From positions 1 through 64,000 of the forward strand of contig NZ_JAOQJC010000012.1 of the NCBI RefSeq assembly GCF_025567625.1: DNA of 64,000 bases, read 5' to 3'. Origin of the DNA: Paenibacillus sp. J5C2022 (GTDB taxonomy: Bacteria > Bacillota > Bacilli > Paenibacillales > Paenibacillaceae). The notes beneath the pieces are model-generated. The model saw only the letters and a list, made by a program, of their open reading frames with translations, was not told the origin of the DNA and did not search any database. Of this stretch, positions 8,470 through 15,671 are shown in pieces (within the stretch, counting starts at the first letter, position 1; every line of letters starts with the position of its first letter). The translations under genes and the position numbers were made by a program.

Positions 8470-9410
8470 TTACTTAATCTTGCCTACCCGCACCTTCTGC
8501 TGGATCAATCTATTCAAAGGCGAGGCTGTATTGTGCTGCTCCTTAACATCGGTATTCGACAGTTTCACATATCGTTTAGTCATGGTCATATCCACATGGC
8601 CGAGCATCTGTTGTAATCCAAATGCATTACCACCGCCGCGTAGAAATACAATGGAGAACGCATGTCGTAATGCATATGGCCATAATGTGTCCCCAACTTC
8701 TTGCAATACATCTCAACACGATCACCCCATGTGTGTCTGTTAAGCGGCCTACTTTCATTCGTACAGAATATGGGAGCTTTCCCGCTCCACTCATTAGGAC
8801 GAACTGACAGCAGCTCCTGAATCGCTTCAACTGTCATTGGGGACAATGGTAAAGTGCGGGATACTCGGGTTTTGGCTTTTGCAGCATCAACACGTATTTC
8901 TCTGGCTCGCGGGTGGAAATCCCCCTCATCCAGGCTGAATGCTTCTTTAGGTCTGATCCCGCAATCGAGGAAAAGCAGGAACAATGTATAGTCCCTTAAT
9001 CCTGCGAACGTCTCGCGGTTCGGAAGGGCTATTAGACGTGCAAGTGTATCTTCATCAACACTAACGTGCCTTCCTTCATCCTTGCGCTTCTTAAAGCCAT
9101 TCAAGGGGTTGTCGGATATCATGCCATGTTCCATGCACCAGTTAAAGAACGTACGGAGGTATACCAGCCGATTGTTGTAGGTTGCGGGTTTGATCCCCTC
9201 TTGTCCAAGATTATCAACCACAGCCTGTTCCAGCTGGTCAAATGACTGCTTTGCATCAGGGTACCTCTTAAATAACAAGTTCACATGCGTCGTGTAGTCC
9301 AGTATCGTTTGATCACTAATTCTATTTGCTTTCTTCCACGTAATGAACCGATCCAGTGCCTCTTCCACTGTCGCAGGTGCTCTCTTCACCTTGTTCATTC
9401 TTACCGCCAT
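8470..9410 (-). pseudogene. Tyrosine recombinase (phage-type integrase), frameshifted
   Basis: Start at ATG (MAVRMNK) after AAGGAGG. The N-terminal SAM-like core-binding domain (about 10-100) and the first part of the catalytic domain (CGIRPKEA with the first catalytic Arg) are in one frame, ending in a nonsense tail. The rest (PYALRHAF, QQMLGHVDMT and the Tyr motif KRYVKLS) is in another frame beginning near 8706. One indel near 8700-8715 would restore a normal integrase of about 310 residues. It sits immediately 3' of a tRNA-Leu copy, as an integrase of a tRNA-targeting element would. The break may be real or a sequencing error. Confidence 0.85.
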
Positions 9411-9586
9411 AACTAAAAAATCCTCCTTCGCCTTCACCTGTATTTTGGATACAGATAGTGCGAAAAAGGATCTCACGCGACGAGTCCTGTGCGGCTAAAA
9501 GGGCCACAATCTGGTACACAGGATTCATCATTTTTTATGGTTTTTAGGAATGTTATTCTCTAAGGAAAACCCTTATAAATCAAGAA

Positions 9587-9678
9587 GTGCCGAGGACGGG
9601 AATCGAACCCGTACGGTGGTCACCCACCGCAGGATTTTAAGTCCTGTGCGTCTGCCAGTTCCGCCACCCCGGCACGGT
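9587..9678. repeat. Left 92-bp direct repeat (att site) containing tRNA-Leu
   Basis: Identical by eye over 92 bp to 46596-46687. The repeat covers the tRNA-Leu body plus a few flanking bases. Together the two copies bound the prophage and are the attL/attR pair. The sequence diverges immediately on both sides. Confidence 0.9.
9588..9673 (-). tRNA. tRNA-Leu (anticodon UAA), left copy without encoded CCA
   Basis: Reverse complement folds as a class II leucine tRNA: acceptor GCCGGGG/CCTCGGC with discriminator A, the anticodon loop around TAA, a long variable arm (GGTGGGTGACCACC) and a T-arm GTTCGATTCC. Unlike the right copy, the bases after the discriminator are CTT, not CCA. It is an att duplicate; expression is uncertain since it lies between two elements. 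Confidence 0.85.
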
Positions 9679-9706
9679 TTGATTGATATTACTGGGTTTT
9701 TGGAGT

Positions 9707-9800
9707 ATTAGCACCACGCTTTATTCGGCACCTGCGTAGAATACTTTTTTTAATTAGCACTAAGTGGATTATGGCTATATGAATACCACGCTTTTTTCGA
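9707..9800 (+). repeat. Imperfect repeats inside the left prophage end, candidate integrase arm sites
   Basis: ACCACGCTTTATTCGG (9713-9728) recurs as ACCACGCTTTTTTCGA (9785-9800). The motif ATTAGCAC occurs at 9707 and 9753, and again inverted near the right end (GGTGCTAAT, 46457-46465). Short repeats just inside both ends of a tyrosine-integrase prophage are what arm-type binding sites look like. The remainder of 9675-10036 holds no gene that I can support. Confidence 0.4.
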
Positions 9801-10036
9801 TCCATACAGTCGCACTTTATTCTTATAATCTAAAGCGATTATACCACTCAGCCACTTCCTTATGCAAAGTATCATTTCGGCTTCTTAATTGGTTGTGTCA
9901 TCACAACTCATTCATCTTGCAGGTCTGAACTTTACGATCAATTCTTATCTTTGTGTTTCCACGTATCGCCAAATTACAACATATCATGTAAACTAGTCTC
10001 AGGTGTTTAATACATACCAATACTTAGGAGGTCTCA

Positions 10037-10189
10037 ATGAAAAAGAAATTACTCACAATCGGACTTAAATCTGTTTACTATGCTAATTGTTCAGCAGTAC
10101 GAGCAGCAGGTAAAGCACCAATCCGTAGGGGTGATCCTGGATATAGTACCAAATTAGATCGAGATGGCGATGGAATAGCTTGCGAATAA
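10037..10189 (+). CDS. Excalibur calcium-binding domain mini-protein
   Basis: 50 residues, ATG preceded by GGAGG. After a 12-residue start (MKKKLLTIGLKS), the rest is an Excalibur domain: YYANCSAVRAAGKAPIRRG, then PGYSTKLDRDGDGIACE, with the two conserved Cys and the EF-hand-like DRDGDG loop. Family members are normally extracellular, with a signal peptide and often a nuclease domain. Here the positively charged signal start runs straight into the domain, as if the hydrophobic core had been deleted. It precedes a membrane-protein gene by 18 bp at the prophage's left end and may be a lysogenic-conversion cargo gene. Confidence 0.8.
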   Translation: MKKKLLTIGLKSVYYANCSAVRAAGKAPIRRGDPGYSTKLDRDGDGIACE

Positions 10190-10207
10190 AAAACAGGGGA
10201 TAATCCA

Positions 10208-11071
10208 ATGTTAAACACAGATCAGTATTTCAGGAACATTTTCACAACTAAAGATGAAGTAGCTTTAGAAAGACAAACAACTATTACATTATTTCAACTA
10301 TTAGTGGCTATAGTACTTTTCATTGTTGGGCTTACTTATGGGGTGCTTACTTTAAGTACAGGTGATACTGAAAAGAGAAATATCTATTCTATTATTTATA
10401 TAGTTTGCTTGATTGGAACTTGTGTTTTTTTATTTTTTGCAGTTATTAAAAACCCTTTAAAAAAATTCAATGTTAATACTGCACTCTTCATTTACTTAAA
10501 TGTTATCATCAACAAAGTCAAATCGAATAAGCTCTCATTTTTACAAAAAAGTAAACTGAGTATACTATTATTTTGGGTAAGCGAAGCTTTGGTTAAAGTA
10601 AAGTATCACATAGAAAATCAATTCATCTTTAAGACAAAGAAGAAGAAGTTAGAGATAATATCAGATACACAAGATGCTTTTTATATTCTAAGGGAATTGA
10701 TTAAGAAAGATCATAGTAATGAAGTTGTTCATAACTTCCTCAAAACAACAATTAATTATTCATCTATAACAATTGCAAATAAAGTCATCAAAGAACCCGA
10801 AAAATATAGTGAATTAGTTAAAGTTAACTATGACCAACTTAAAGAGGTTATCACTGAAATTAAGTCACACAAATCAGAAAAATTAGTGAAGAATAACGTA
10901 ATTGGTTTTTTCAGCAGTAAAGTCACTCAAATTATTACGTTATTAATTGTCATCATCACGTTAATTTTTGCTTCGTACCAAATAAAGAACCCCTATTTTA
11001 TCAACACTTTAGGAATACTGGGATTTGGAGCAACCATATTAAACTTTATATGGAAAGGAAGAAATAGTTAA
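10208..11071 (+). CDS. Hypothetical membrane protein (lysogenic cargo candidate)
   Basis: 287 residues. TM segments at about 27-49 (LFQLLVAIVLFIVGLTYGVL) and 66-85 (IIYIVCLIGTCVFLFFAVI), then a long basic, helical cytoplasmic region (90-235), and a C-terminal pair at about 236-255 and 263-281. RBS AGGGGATAATCCA precedes the ATG. It is more AT-rich than neighbours and transcribed against the late genes at the prophage edge, with its own terminator. That position is typical for genes expressed in the lysogen, such as superinfection exclusion or abortive infection. No family recognised. Confidence 0.65.
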   Translation: MLNTDQYFRNIFTTKDEVALERQTTITLFQLLVAIVLFIVGLTYGVLTLSTGDTEKRNIYSIIYIVCLIGTCVFLFFAVIKNPLKKFNVNTALFIYLNVIINKVKSNKLSFLQKSKLSILLFWVSEALVKVKYHIENQFIFKTKKKKLEIISDTQDAFYILRELIKKDHSNEVVHNFLKTTINYSSITIANKVIKEPEKYSELVKVNYDQLKEVITEIKSHKSEKLVKNNVIGFFSSKVTQIITLLIVIITLIFASYQIKNPYFINTLGILGFGATILNFIWKGRNS

Positions 11072-11074
11072 CTC

Positions 11075-11104
11075 ATATTCCCCGCCAGCGGGGAATATTT
11101 TTTT
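11075..11104 (+). terminator. Strong terminator of the left cargo genes
   Basis: Perfect 10-bp stem ATATTCCCCG/CGGGGAATAT with a 4-nt loop, followed by a run of seven T. It starts 4 bp after the stop of the membrane-protein gene and separates it from the converging late operon. Confidence 0.9.
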
Positions 11105-11105
11105 G

Positions 11106-11843
11106 TTAAATTACATCTTTTCTTTCTAAAATAGTCAGTATTCGATAGAAGTCATAACTACCGCCTTCAGGCGTATCAATCAACTTAGCCTTTAAAGCAG
11201 CATCAACAGCATCCTTCGCCCACGTTGGCAATTCCTTCATCTTCGCCTTATCCTGTAACTGACTAATCAACATTGCTTGCGATTCAACAACAGCCTTCAA
11301 CTCATCGAATGCCTGTTTCTCCTCTTTAGTCATTGGTTCATCCTCCTGTAATTTTGCTTGCACTCTATTCTTGAACTCATACCAAGTTGACCACGCGTCA
11401 CTATCATACATGAGTCTAGGACAAATCTTACCTGACCAGTCAAAGTGCCTTCTCAATCTATCAACACCCCAGTTACGTTCCTTCAGCATCTTAGCAACCA
11501 ACTCAACAGCATTCTCCACCGTCTTCTCATAGTCACCACTTTCACAAAGTTCAATTCCAATGGATGTTCGATTCCCACTTTTTATGCTTGATCCATCTCC
11601 AGAGTGCCAAGCGGATTCATTCAAAGGAATACACTCGATGGCCTCCTTCTGGTCAATGACAATGTGATATGATGCGGTACGATGGTTACTAGAATTGGTT
11701 AGCCAGCCTCGTTCATTCTGTGCAGTACTTGCAGGATTTCCGGTATTGTGAATCGTGATTGTTGTAGGATTCATGCTGTATGCTGGACGACGATAATTAG
11801 GTGTTGATTTAGGAATATGTGATTGTTTGTATGTATAAGTCAA
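11106..11843 (-). CDS. N-acetylmuramoyl-L-alanine amidase (endolysin), Amidase_2 type
   Basis: 245 residues from a TTG start with AAGGAG upstream. The amidase_2/PGRP fold has the zinc and catalytic residues in place: H32 (TIHNTGN), E98 (IGIELCE), H133 (RRHFDWSG) and C141 (ICPRLM). The C-terminal part is a charged coiled coil (about 165-200) and a short ELPTWAKDAVDAAL segment that commonly follows in Paenibacillus lysins and probably aids cell-wall binding. It cuts the MurNAc-L-Ala bond at lysis. It is the last gene of the late region, downstream of holin, but separated from it by an inserted GNAT pair. Confidence 0.93.
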   Translation of the reverse strand: MTYTYKQSHIPKSTPNYRRPAYSMNPTTITIHNTGNPASTAQNERGWLTNSSNHRTASYHIVIDQKEAIECIPLNESAWHSGDGSSIKSGNRTSIGIELCESGDYEKTVENAVELVAKMLKERNWGVDRLRRHFDWSGKICPRLMYDSDAWSTWYEFKNRVQAKLQEDEPMTKEEKQAFDELKAVVESQAMLISQLQDKAKMKELPTWAKDAVDAALKAKLIDTPEGGSYDFYRILTILERKDVI

Positions 11844-11896
11844 TTTGTTGTGAGTTCTCCTTTCTCATTTGTGAATCGTATAAATAAAAATGGACA

Positions 11897-11929
11897 TGAA
11901 AAAAGCCACTCCTTAGGATGGAGAGGCTT
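11897..11929 (-). terminator. Terminator of the GNAT cassette
   Basis: Minus strand AGCCTCTCC/GGAGTGGCT imperfect stem followed by TTTTTTC, directly after the GNAT stop codon. It would stop transcription before the amidase unless the lysis gene has its own promoter. Confidence 0.8.
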
Positions 11930-12430
11930 CTACAATTCATTTAAATTGAAAAACATATTCATATACTGCCCATTGTTTGACAACCTTTGGAATTCATATT
12001 TTAAATAAAAGTCAACGGCACTCTTAAGAGATTCAACAGTTAAGAAAAGGCAGCCTGTCGTTTCAGATAATTCCTTCGCACTTGATAAAACTGATATCAG
12101 TATCTCTTCTCCATAACCATTGTTCCTATGACGTGAGTCTACTCCCATATAATGTAGTTTTATTGCTGGATAATATTTAAATGAAGGAAGTTCAGTTAGT
12201 TTATGCTTTCTTCGCTTTTTCCGTCCTATTTGCATCATGTCGTTATACATAGAAGAGAATCCGATGATGTTTCCATTAGAATCAAAAAACAATTTAGTTT
12301 TCGCTAAATTTATATTATGATTGAACAGAGCTTCTTCAACTAAGTATTTTTTGACCGTGGGTTCGTCATTACACTCAAAACTTTGCAATTGTACTATGTG
12401 GCTCTCGTTTAAATATTCCCATAGGAGCAT
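11930..12430 (-). CDS. GNAT-family acetyltransferase, possible toxin of a toxin-antitoxin-like pair
   Basis: 166 residues. Acetyl-CoA-binding motif RHRNNGYG (100-107) in the usual V-D-x-x-x-R-x-x-G-x-G setting, followed by a helix and the VDFYLKYEFQRL C-terminal motif. The N-terminus (QSFEC, 16-20, then KKYLVEEAL) recalls the F-x-C...L..FL...A pattern of TacT-type GNAT toxins. It is preceded by a 64-residue basic protein with a 9-bp gap. Own terminator, and a palindrome upstream of the pair. It would acetylate an unknown substrate (aminoacyl-tRNA if TacT-like; inference). Confidence 0.8.
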   Translation of the reverse strand: MLLWEYLNESHIVQLQSFECNDEPTVKKYLVEEALFNHNINLAKTKLFFDSNGNIIGFSSMYNDMMQIGRKKRRKHKLTELPSFKYYPAIKLHYMGVDSRHRNNGYGEEILISVLSSAKELSETTGCLFLTVESLKSAVDFYLKYEFQRLSNNGQYMNMFFNLNEL

Positions 12431-12439
12431 GCAATCAGT

Positions 12440-12634
12440 CTACTTTCTATTGTCTTTGTGATCTCTTACCATTCGCCTCACTTTATCCATACCAACTGTT
12501 TTAGTCTTTTCACTTTTAGTAGCATTATTTACAAAGTTCATCTTTTCATCGGAACTAGCAAAGGTAATCCGTGTTGGGCGAATGGGTTTAGTTTCAACTT
12601 GTGGCATTTTGATCACCTTCCTCTTTTTACTCAT
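12440..12634 (-). CDS. Small basic protein upstream of GNAT, antitoxin candidate
   Basis: 64 residues, very rich in Lys/Arg (MSKKRKVIKMPQVETK at the start, DKVRRMVRDHKDNRK at the end); probably nucleic-acid or partner binding. Strong RBS AGGAGG. It is not a recognisable ribbon-helix-helix or other known antitoxin. A 16-bp palindrome overlaps the leader, so autoregulation is plausible. Always read together with the GNAT gene 9 bp downstream. Confidence 0.6.
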   Translation of the reverse strand: MSKKRKVIKMPQVETKPIRPTRITFASSDEKMNFVNNATKSEKTKTVGMDKVRRMVRDHKDNRK

Positions 12635-12646
12635 AATATCTACCTC

Positions 12647-12662
12647 CTAGTTTTGAAACTAG
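12647..12662. promoter_or_regulatory. Palindrome overlapping the leader of the GNAT pair
   Basis: CTAGTTT-tg-AAACTAG, perfect 7-bp arms, ending at the Shine-Dalgarno of the small basic protein gene. It could be an operator for autoregulation or an RNA hairpin occluding the RBS. Confidence 0.5.
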
Positions 12663-12723
12663 TAAGATAGATATGAGAGAATCTAATTAGATATGTATAA
12701 ACAAAACATAAATCGGGTATAAT

Positions 12724-12753
12724 AAAAGCGCCAATATTGGCCTCACCAATATT
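12724..12753 (-). terminator. Putative terminator after the holin gene
   Basis: Minus strand AATATTGG/CCAATATT with a 5-nt loop, then GGCGC and TTTT. It sits about 100 bp after the holin stop. The T-run is short and slightly offset, so it may be leaky and allow late transcription to reach the amidase. Confidence 0.45.
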
Positions 12754-12849
12754 CTACCATCTTAACTGGTAAAAGTACACAATTGGAAGTCTTCTATTAG
12801 ATAAAATTTGATTAGTTTTCTAATTTGGGAATGTCCCAAAGTTTCATTT

Positions 12850-13275
12850 CTACTTACCATCAACCTTCCCCTTCAAACCATCAATCCATTTTCGAAACGG
12901 CTCAGGAAATTTCATATTCATACGAGCATAGTTCTCCATAATACTAATCAACTCATTGCCAATCCAAAAGTACAATGTTCCAGTCATAAGCCAATCAATC
13001 CCAAACGCCAAGTCAATTCGATGGGCAAAGAATACAGTAAGAATCATAAAGAACTTCTTCATCCCACCCCAAAACCCTTTTGCGCTTTTCAATGCTTTAA
13101 TACTTTTTCGCTCCCATATTGATGCTGTGATGCCTGTAAACCAGTCAATCGCCATTGCAATGAAGAATATTTCTAAAATACCAGTGAATGTGCCAAATGC
13201 ATATGTAAAAACAGACGCTAATACTCCATATGTCGTTACTTCTTTTATAGTTAACAATTTAATTTGCGTAAGCAA
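12850..13275 (-). CDS. Phage holin (phi105/TcdE-type, holin_4 family)
   Basis: 141 residues from a TTG start with the RBS GAGAGGGGG 7 nt upstream; longer in-frame starts lack an RBS. Several hydrophobic segments (about 18-50 with GTFTGILEIFFIAMAIDWFTGI, then 75-95 and 100-117) and the characteristic D-W-x-T-G motif with a following SIWERKSIKALKSAKGFWGGMKKF basic-Gly stretch typical of the family. It forms the membrane lesion that releases the amidase. It follows the tail fibre genes directly, the usual lysis-module position. Confidence 0.9.
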   Translation of the reverse strand: MLTQIKLLTIKEVTTYGVLASVFTYAFGTFTGILEIFFIAMAIDWFTGITASIWERKSIKALKSAKGFWGGMKKFFMILTVFFAHRIDLAFGIDWLMTGTLYFWIGNELISIMENYARMNMKFPEPFRKWIDGLKGKVDGK

Positions 13276-13333
13276 CTGTAAGCCCCCTCTCCAATAAAAT
13301 AAGCCCCGCATAAGCAGGGCACAGAATCATCAT

Positions 13334-13474
13334 CTATACTACAGGTTTCCCATCTATCCCCAATCCCATAGAAGCAAGTTCAGCCTGAACTGCTGGTTGA
13401 ATAGAGGTAGGTACTTGATCGAAAGTGCGACGACCGTTGATGATTAGTGTTACGCAAACGGTTACGAAAGCCAT
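13334..13474 (-). CDS. Small XkdX/CD1375-type phage protein
   Basis: 46 residues. MAFVTVCVTLIINGRRTF followed by DQVPTSIQPAVQAELASMGLG fits the short family (beta start, NGR-TFD-VP, helical end) usually encoded between tail fibre and holin in Gram-positive prophages. RBS GGAGG lies upstream. Role unknown; probably virion- or lysis-associated. Confidence 0.75.
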   Translation of the reverse strand: MAFVTVCVTLIINGRRTFDQVPTSIQPAVQAELASMGLGIDGKPVV

Positions 13475-13475
13475 T

Positions 13476-13784
13476 CTATACACCTCCTTCCTCTGGGTTT
13501 ACCAGTAGGTACAGATCAAATACGGCTTCCATAAGCGTCAGGTTGTCAGCTTCGAGTTGAGTAATTCGTTGTTGTTCCTCCGTCGGTTCAGGCACCGGGA
13601 AGGGTACCGCCTCAAGCTCTCCAGCATCGTTTTTAATGACGTAGTGCCCTTCCGGCGTATTGGCTATTAGAGCGGGTATCTCCTCTACTAGCTCGTACTC
13701 TACGCCGTTTGCGTCAAATTCTTCGATGTTCGGCGTAGGGTGGATACCCGATACAGTGCTGCTGTTGTAAATTATTGCTATCAA
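13476..13784 (-). CDS. XkdW-like tail-fibre accessory protein
   Basis: 102 residues from TTG with the RBS AAAGGAGG; a longer upstream frame would overlap the fibre gene. The body is a small beta domain (IAIIYNSSTVSGIHPTP...NGVEYELVEEIP) ending in a Pro/Glu linker and an amphipathic helix (ITQLEADNLTLMEAVFDLYLL), a typical C-terminal module of genes following tail fibres in Bacillus and Paenibacillus phages. It may be a fibre chaperone or baseplate-attached protein. Confidence 0.65.
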   Translation of the reverse strand: MIAIIYNSSTVSGIHPTPNIEEFDANGVEYELVEEIPALIANTPEGHYVIKNDAGELEAVPFPVPEPTEEQQRITQLEADNLTLMEAVFDLYLLVNPEEGGV

Positions 13785-13797
13785 AATAATCCCTCCT

Positions 13798-15114
13798 TTA
13801 CGCGTAATCGTATCTAATCTGTATGTTGCGTATAGAACCGTCTTCTTGAGTATATATAAAAAACGGTGCGAGTTCAGACACAACAATATCTAGAGTTTTG
13901 GTAACGTAAGCTGATGAATTAGTCGTAGGGCCATTAATATACGACATAACTGCTTGATTGGTTATATTGCCCGTAGTTCCTAAAGGCGTTAAGGAGCTCC
14001 ACCAGTAATGTGGCGTGAGGGCAAAAGGAGATAGACTTGTGCCAGAGTTGCGGTTGCCGGACGTCACCCCGAACCTGAAAGATGACGCGTTTGCGGTTTT
14101 AATCTCAGCAGCGATTCGATATTCCCCAGTGAACTTGGGATAAAATATATATACAAGCTTGTTATATATCCCTCCTGTGGAATCGTGCGACCACTCTGTA
14201 GCAGCGCTCTCCCTAACTGTATTGCTTAGTTTTGTTATTGTTCCACCCACTGGCCTCCACTCCGTTCCGTCATGATATTCTAGTAATCCACCTACTCTTC
14301 TAAGCGCGACATCCCCGGCTACAAAATCCCCATTACCGCCTATCCGCAAGTTATAGTAATCACTTATTACAGCACTTCCGATTGGACTGCCCGTCTTCAA
14401 GTAGTTTATTCCTTCACCAGTATTAGCAGCTACTCCTCCAGTCTCGTCTGCCATATACAACCCATTCAAGCCCTTGATGTCGGAGTTCTTAGCATCCATA
14501 GCTCCGCCAGCTGAGTTGAAGACATTGGGGGCTAACTCGATTTTACCTGTGAAAGCTCCGCCATCAGAGTTTATAATTTGTATCCAAGAATCCGCCCAGG
14601 TCGTTCCGTTTATGTCTACTGAGCGTATAAACTGTTTGCTTGTAGTTTTTTCGGTAATTATCTGATAACTGCGTATAGGGCTTTCAGCAATGTAGGTTTC
14701 TAATACTCCTAGATTTACAGGGTATCCGTTGGATGTTCCAGAGTTTATCCTAGTAATTGTAAGCCCAACAGGGTATGTCGATGGCGCGTCTGAGCTTGGA
14801 ACCTCTGACTTAGAGGGGTGCACTCCGCCAGTTATTCGCAGGTTTCCCGACATTACATCTCCTGCTTTGTCAACTTTGCTGTCTAACTCGGCCTGAACAT
14901 TGCTCCCACCAGAAGTGGAAATTGCAGTAGCTATGTGAGCATCAGATGATTTCGTTTCATGTGCCAGTACCGCTGCATCTGCCTTCGCTTGCGCTCCTGT
15001 TGGCGTTTCAATTTGTAATGCATCCACCGAATTAGCAAGAGCATTTATGTCTCGCACAATGTCTGCTGTTTGATTTTGTTCTAAAATGGGTAATCCTAGA
15101 TTAGGTGTTGGCAC
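13798..15114 (-). CDS. Tail fibre protein with pyocin-knob-like domain
   Basis: 438 residues. The N-terminus (MPTPNLGLPILEQNQTADIVRDINALA) is the baseplate-attachment type found in PBSX-like fibres, followed by a coiled segment (KADAAVLAHETKSS) and KVDKAGDVMSGNLRI, a repeat seen in many fibres. Residues about 110-180 (YPVGLTITRINSG...IRSYQIITEK...WADSWIQI) match the pyocin knob. The C-terminal about 150 residues form a Ser/Thr/Gly-rich receptor-binding region. It determines host-surface binding. It overlaps the upstream YmfQ-like gene by one base. Confidence 0.85.
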   Translation of the reverse strand: MPTPNLGLPILEQNQTADIVRDINALANSVDALQIETPTGAQAKADAAVLAHETKSSDAHIATAISTSGGSNVQAELDSKVDKAGDVMSGNLRITGGVHPSKSEVPSSDAPSTYPVGLTITRINSGTSNGYPVNLGVLETYIAESPIRSYQIITEKTTSKQFIRSVDINGTTWADSWIQIINSDGGAFTGKIELAPNVFNSAGGAMDAKNSDIKGLNGLYMADETGGVAANTGEGINYLKTGSPIGSAVISDYYNLRIGGNGDFVAGDVALRRVGGLLEYHDGTEWRPVGGTITKLSNTVRESAATEWSHDSTGGIYNKLVYIFYPKFTGEYRIAAEIKTANASSFRFGVTSGNRNSGTSLSPFALTPHYWWSSLTPLGTTGNITNQAVMSYINGPTTNSSAYVTKTLDIVVSELAPFFIYTQEDGSIRNIQIRYDYA

Positions 15115-15671
15115 TAATTGATACCTCCATTCAGTATTTCTTCATAAGTTATATCCATGTTTTTAATCTGTTCATATGTAATGTTTAATGACTTTATATC
15201 GCTGTATAGAATAAATTTGAATGCATAGATAATGGCTAAGTGACTCGGGATCAAAGATCTCAAATTACTCTTTAAATCATCTATATTGGTAGGAACGCCT
15301 AGAATATCAATAAAGGTTATCGTGACTGTACCCGCATTAAAGTCAACATCAATCGACCCACCTGTAAATGCATCAGCAACATTTTTGATTAATGCTTCAT
15401 TCACCGTTCCTACACCACGAGATTTAGATTTGATGACTTCTCGTCGTTCCTGCAACGTCTTCGTTTTGTCAGTGACTATCCCTAGTTCAGTTTCATAAAT
15501 ATCTAATGCCCAAGTCGCTGTATCGTAGGAGAGGTTAGCAATAATCGAATCAATATCTTGCTTTCTCATGTTAATTTGAATAGCATCGGCATTGAATAAT
15601 TGTTGATACACTTTAGATCCTCTTTGAAATGTCTGAAGACGCTTAAGCAAATCATTTGCAGTTATGGTCAT
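15114..15671 (-). CDS. YmfQ/XkdU-like baseplate protein (DUF2313)
   Basis: 185 residues. Pattern of the YmfQ family: an N-terminal helical half and the segment TWALDIYETELGIVTDKTKTLQERREVIKSK (about 51-81), then beta strands ending in a duplicated ITYEQIKN/ITYEEILN tail. Located directly after baseplate J, overlapping it by 4 bp, exactly as in PBSX and Mu-like tails. Assembles at the baseplate wedge tip. Confidence 0.85.
   Translation of the reverse strand: MTITANDLLKRLQTFQRGSKVYQQLFNADAIQINMRKQDIDSIIANLSYDTATWALDIYETELGIVTDKTKTLQERREVIKSKSRGVGTVNEALIKNVADAFTGGSIDVDFNAGTVTITFIDILGVPTNIDDLKSNLRSLIPSHLAIIYAFKFILYSDIKSLNITYEQIKNMDITYEEILNGGIN

Larger units (their letters stand above)
1..9586. 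mobile_element. Left genomic island (partial), defence genes plus dead integrase
   Basis: AT-rich block of mostly minus-strand genes: restriction-modification, ParB-domain protein plus Dam methylase, DUF4268 nuclease-like protein and several unknowns. It ends on the right in a frameshifted tyrosine integrase next to a tRNA-Leu copy. That layout is typical of an element integrated at a tRNA gene. The far end is outside the window, so extent and unity are inferred. The island could instead be several independent insertions at a hot spot. Confidence 0.6.

Noticed and set aside
9480..9530. Second att core: AGTCCTGTGCG near the dead integrase matches part of the tRNA-Leu
   Set aside because: Only 11 bp and also part of a local inverted repeat; too short to call.
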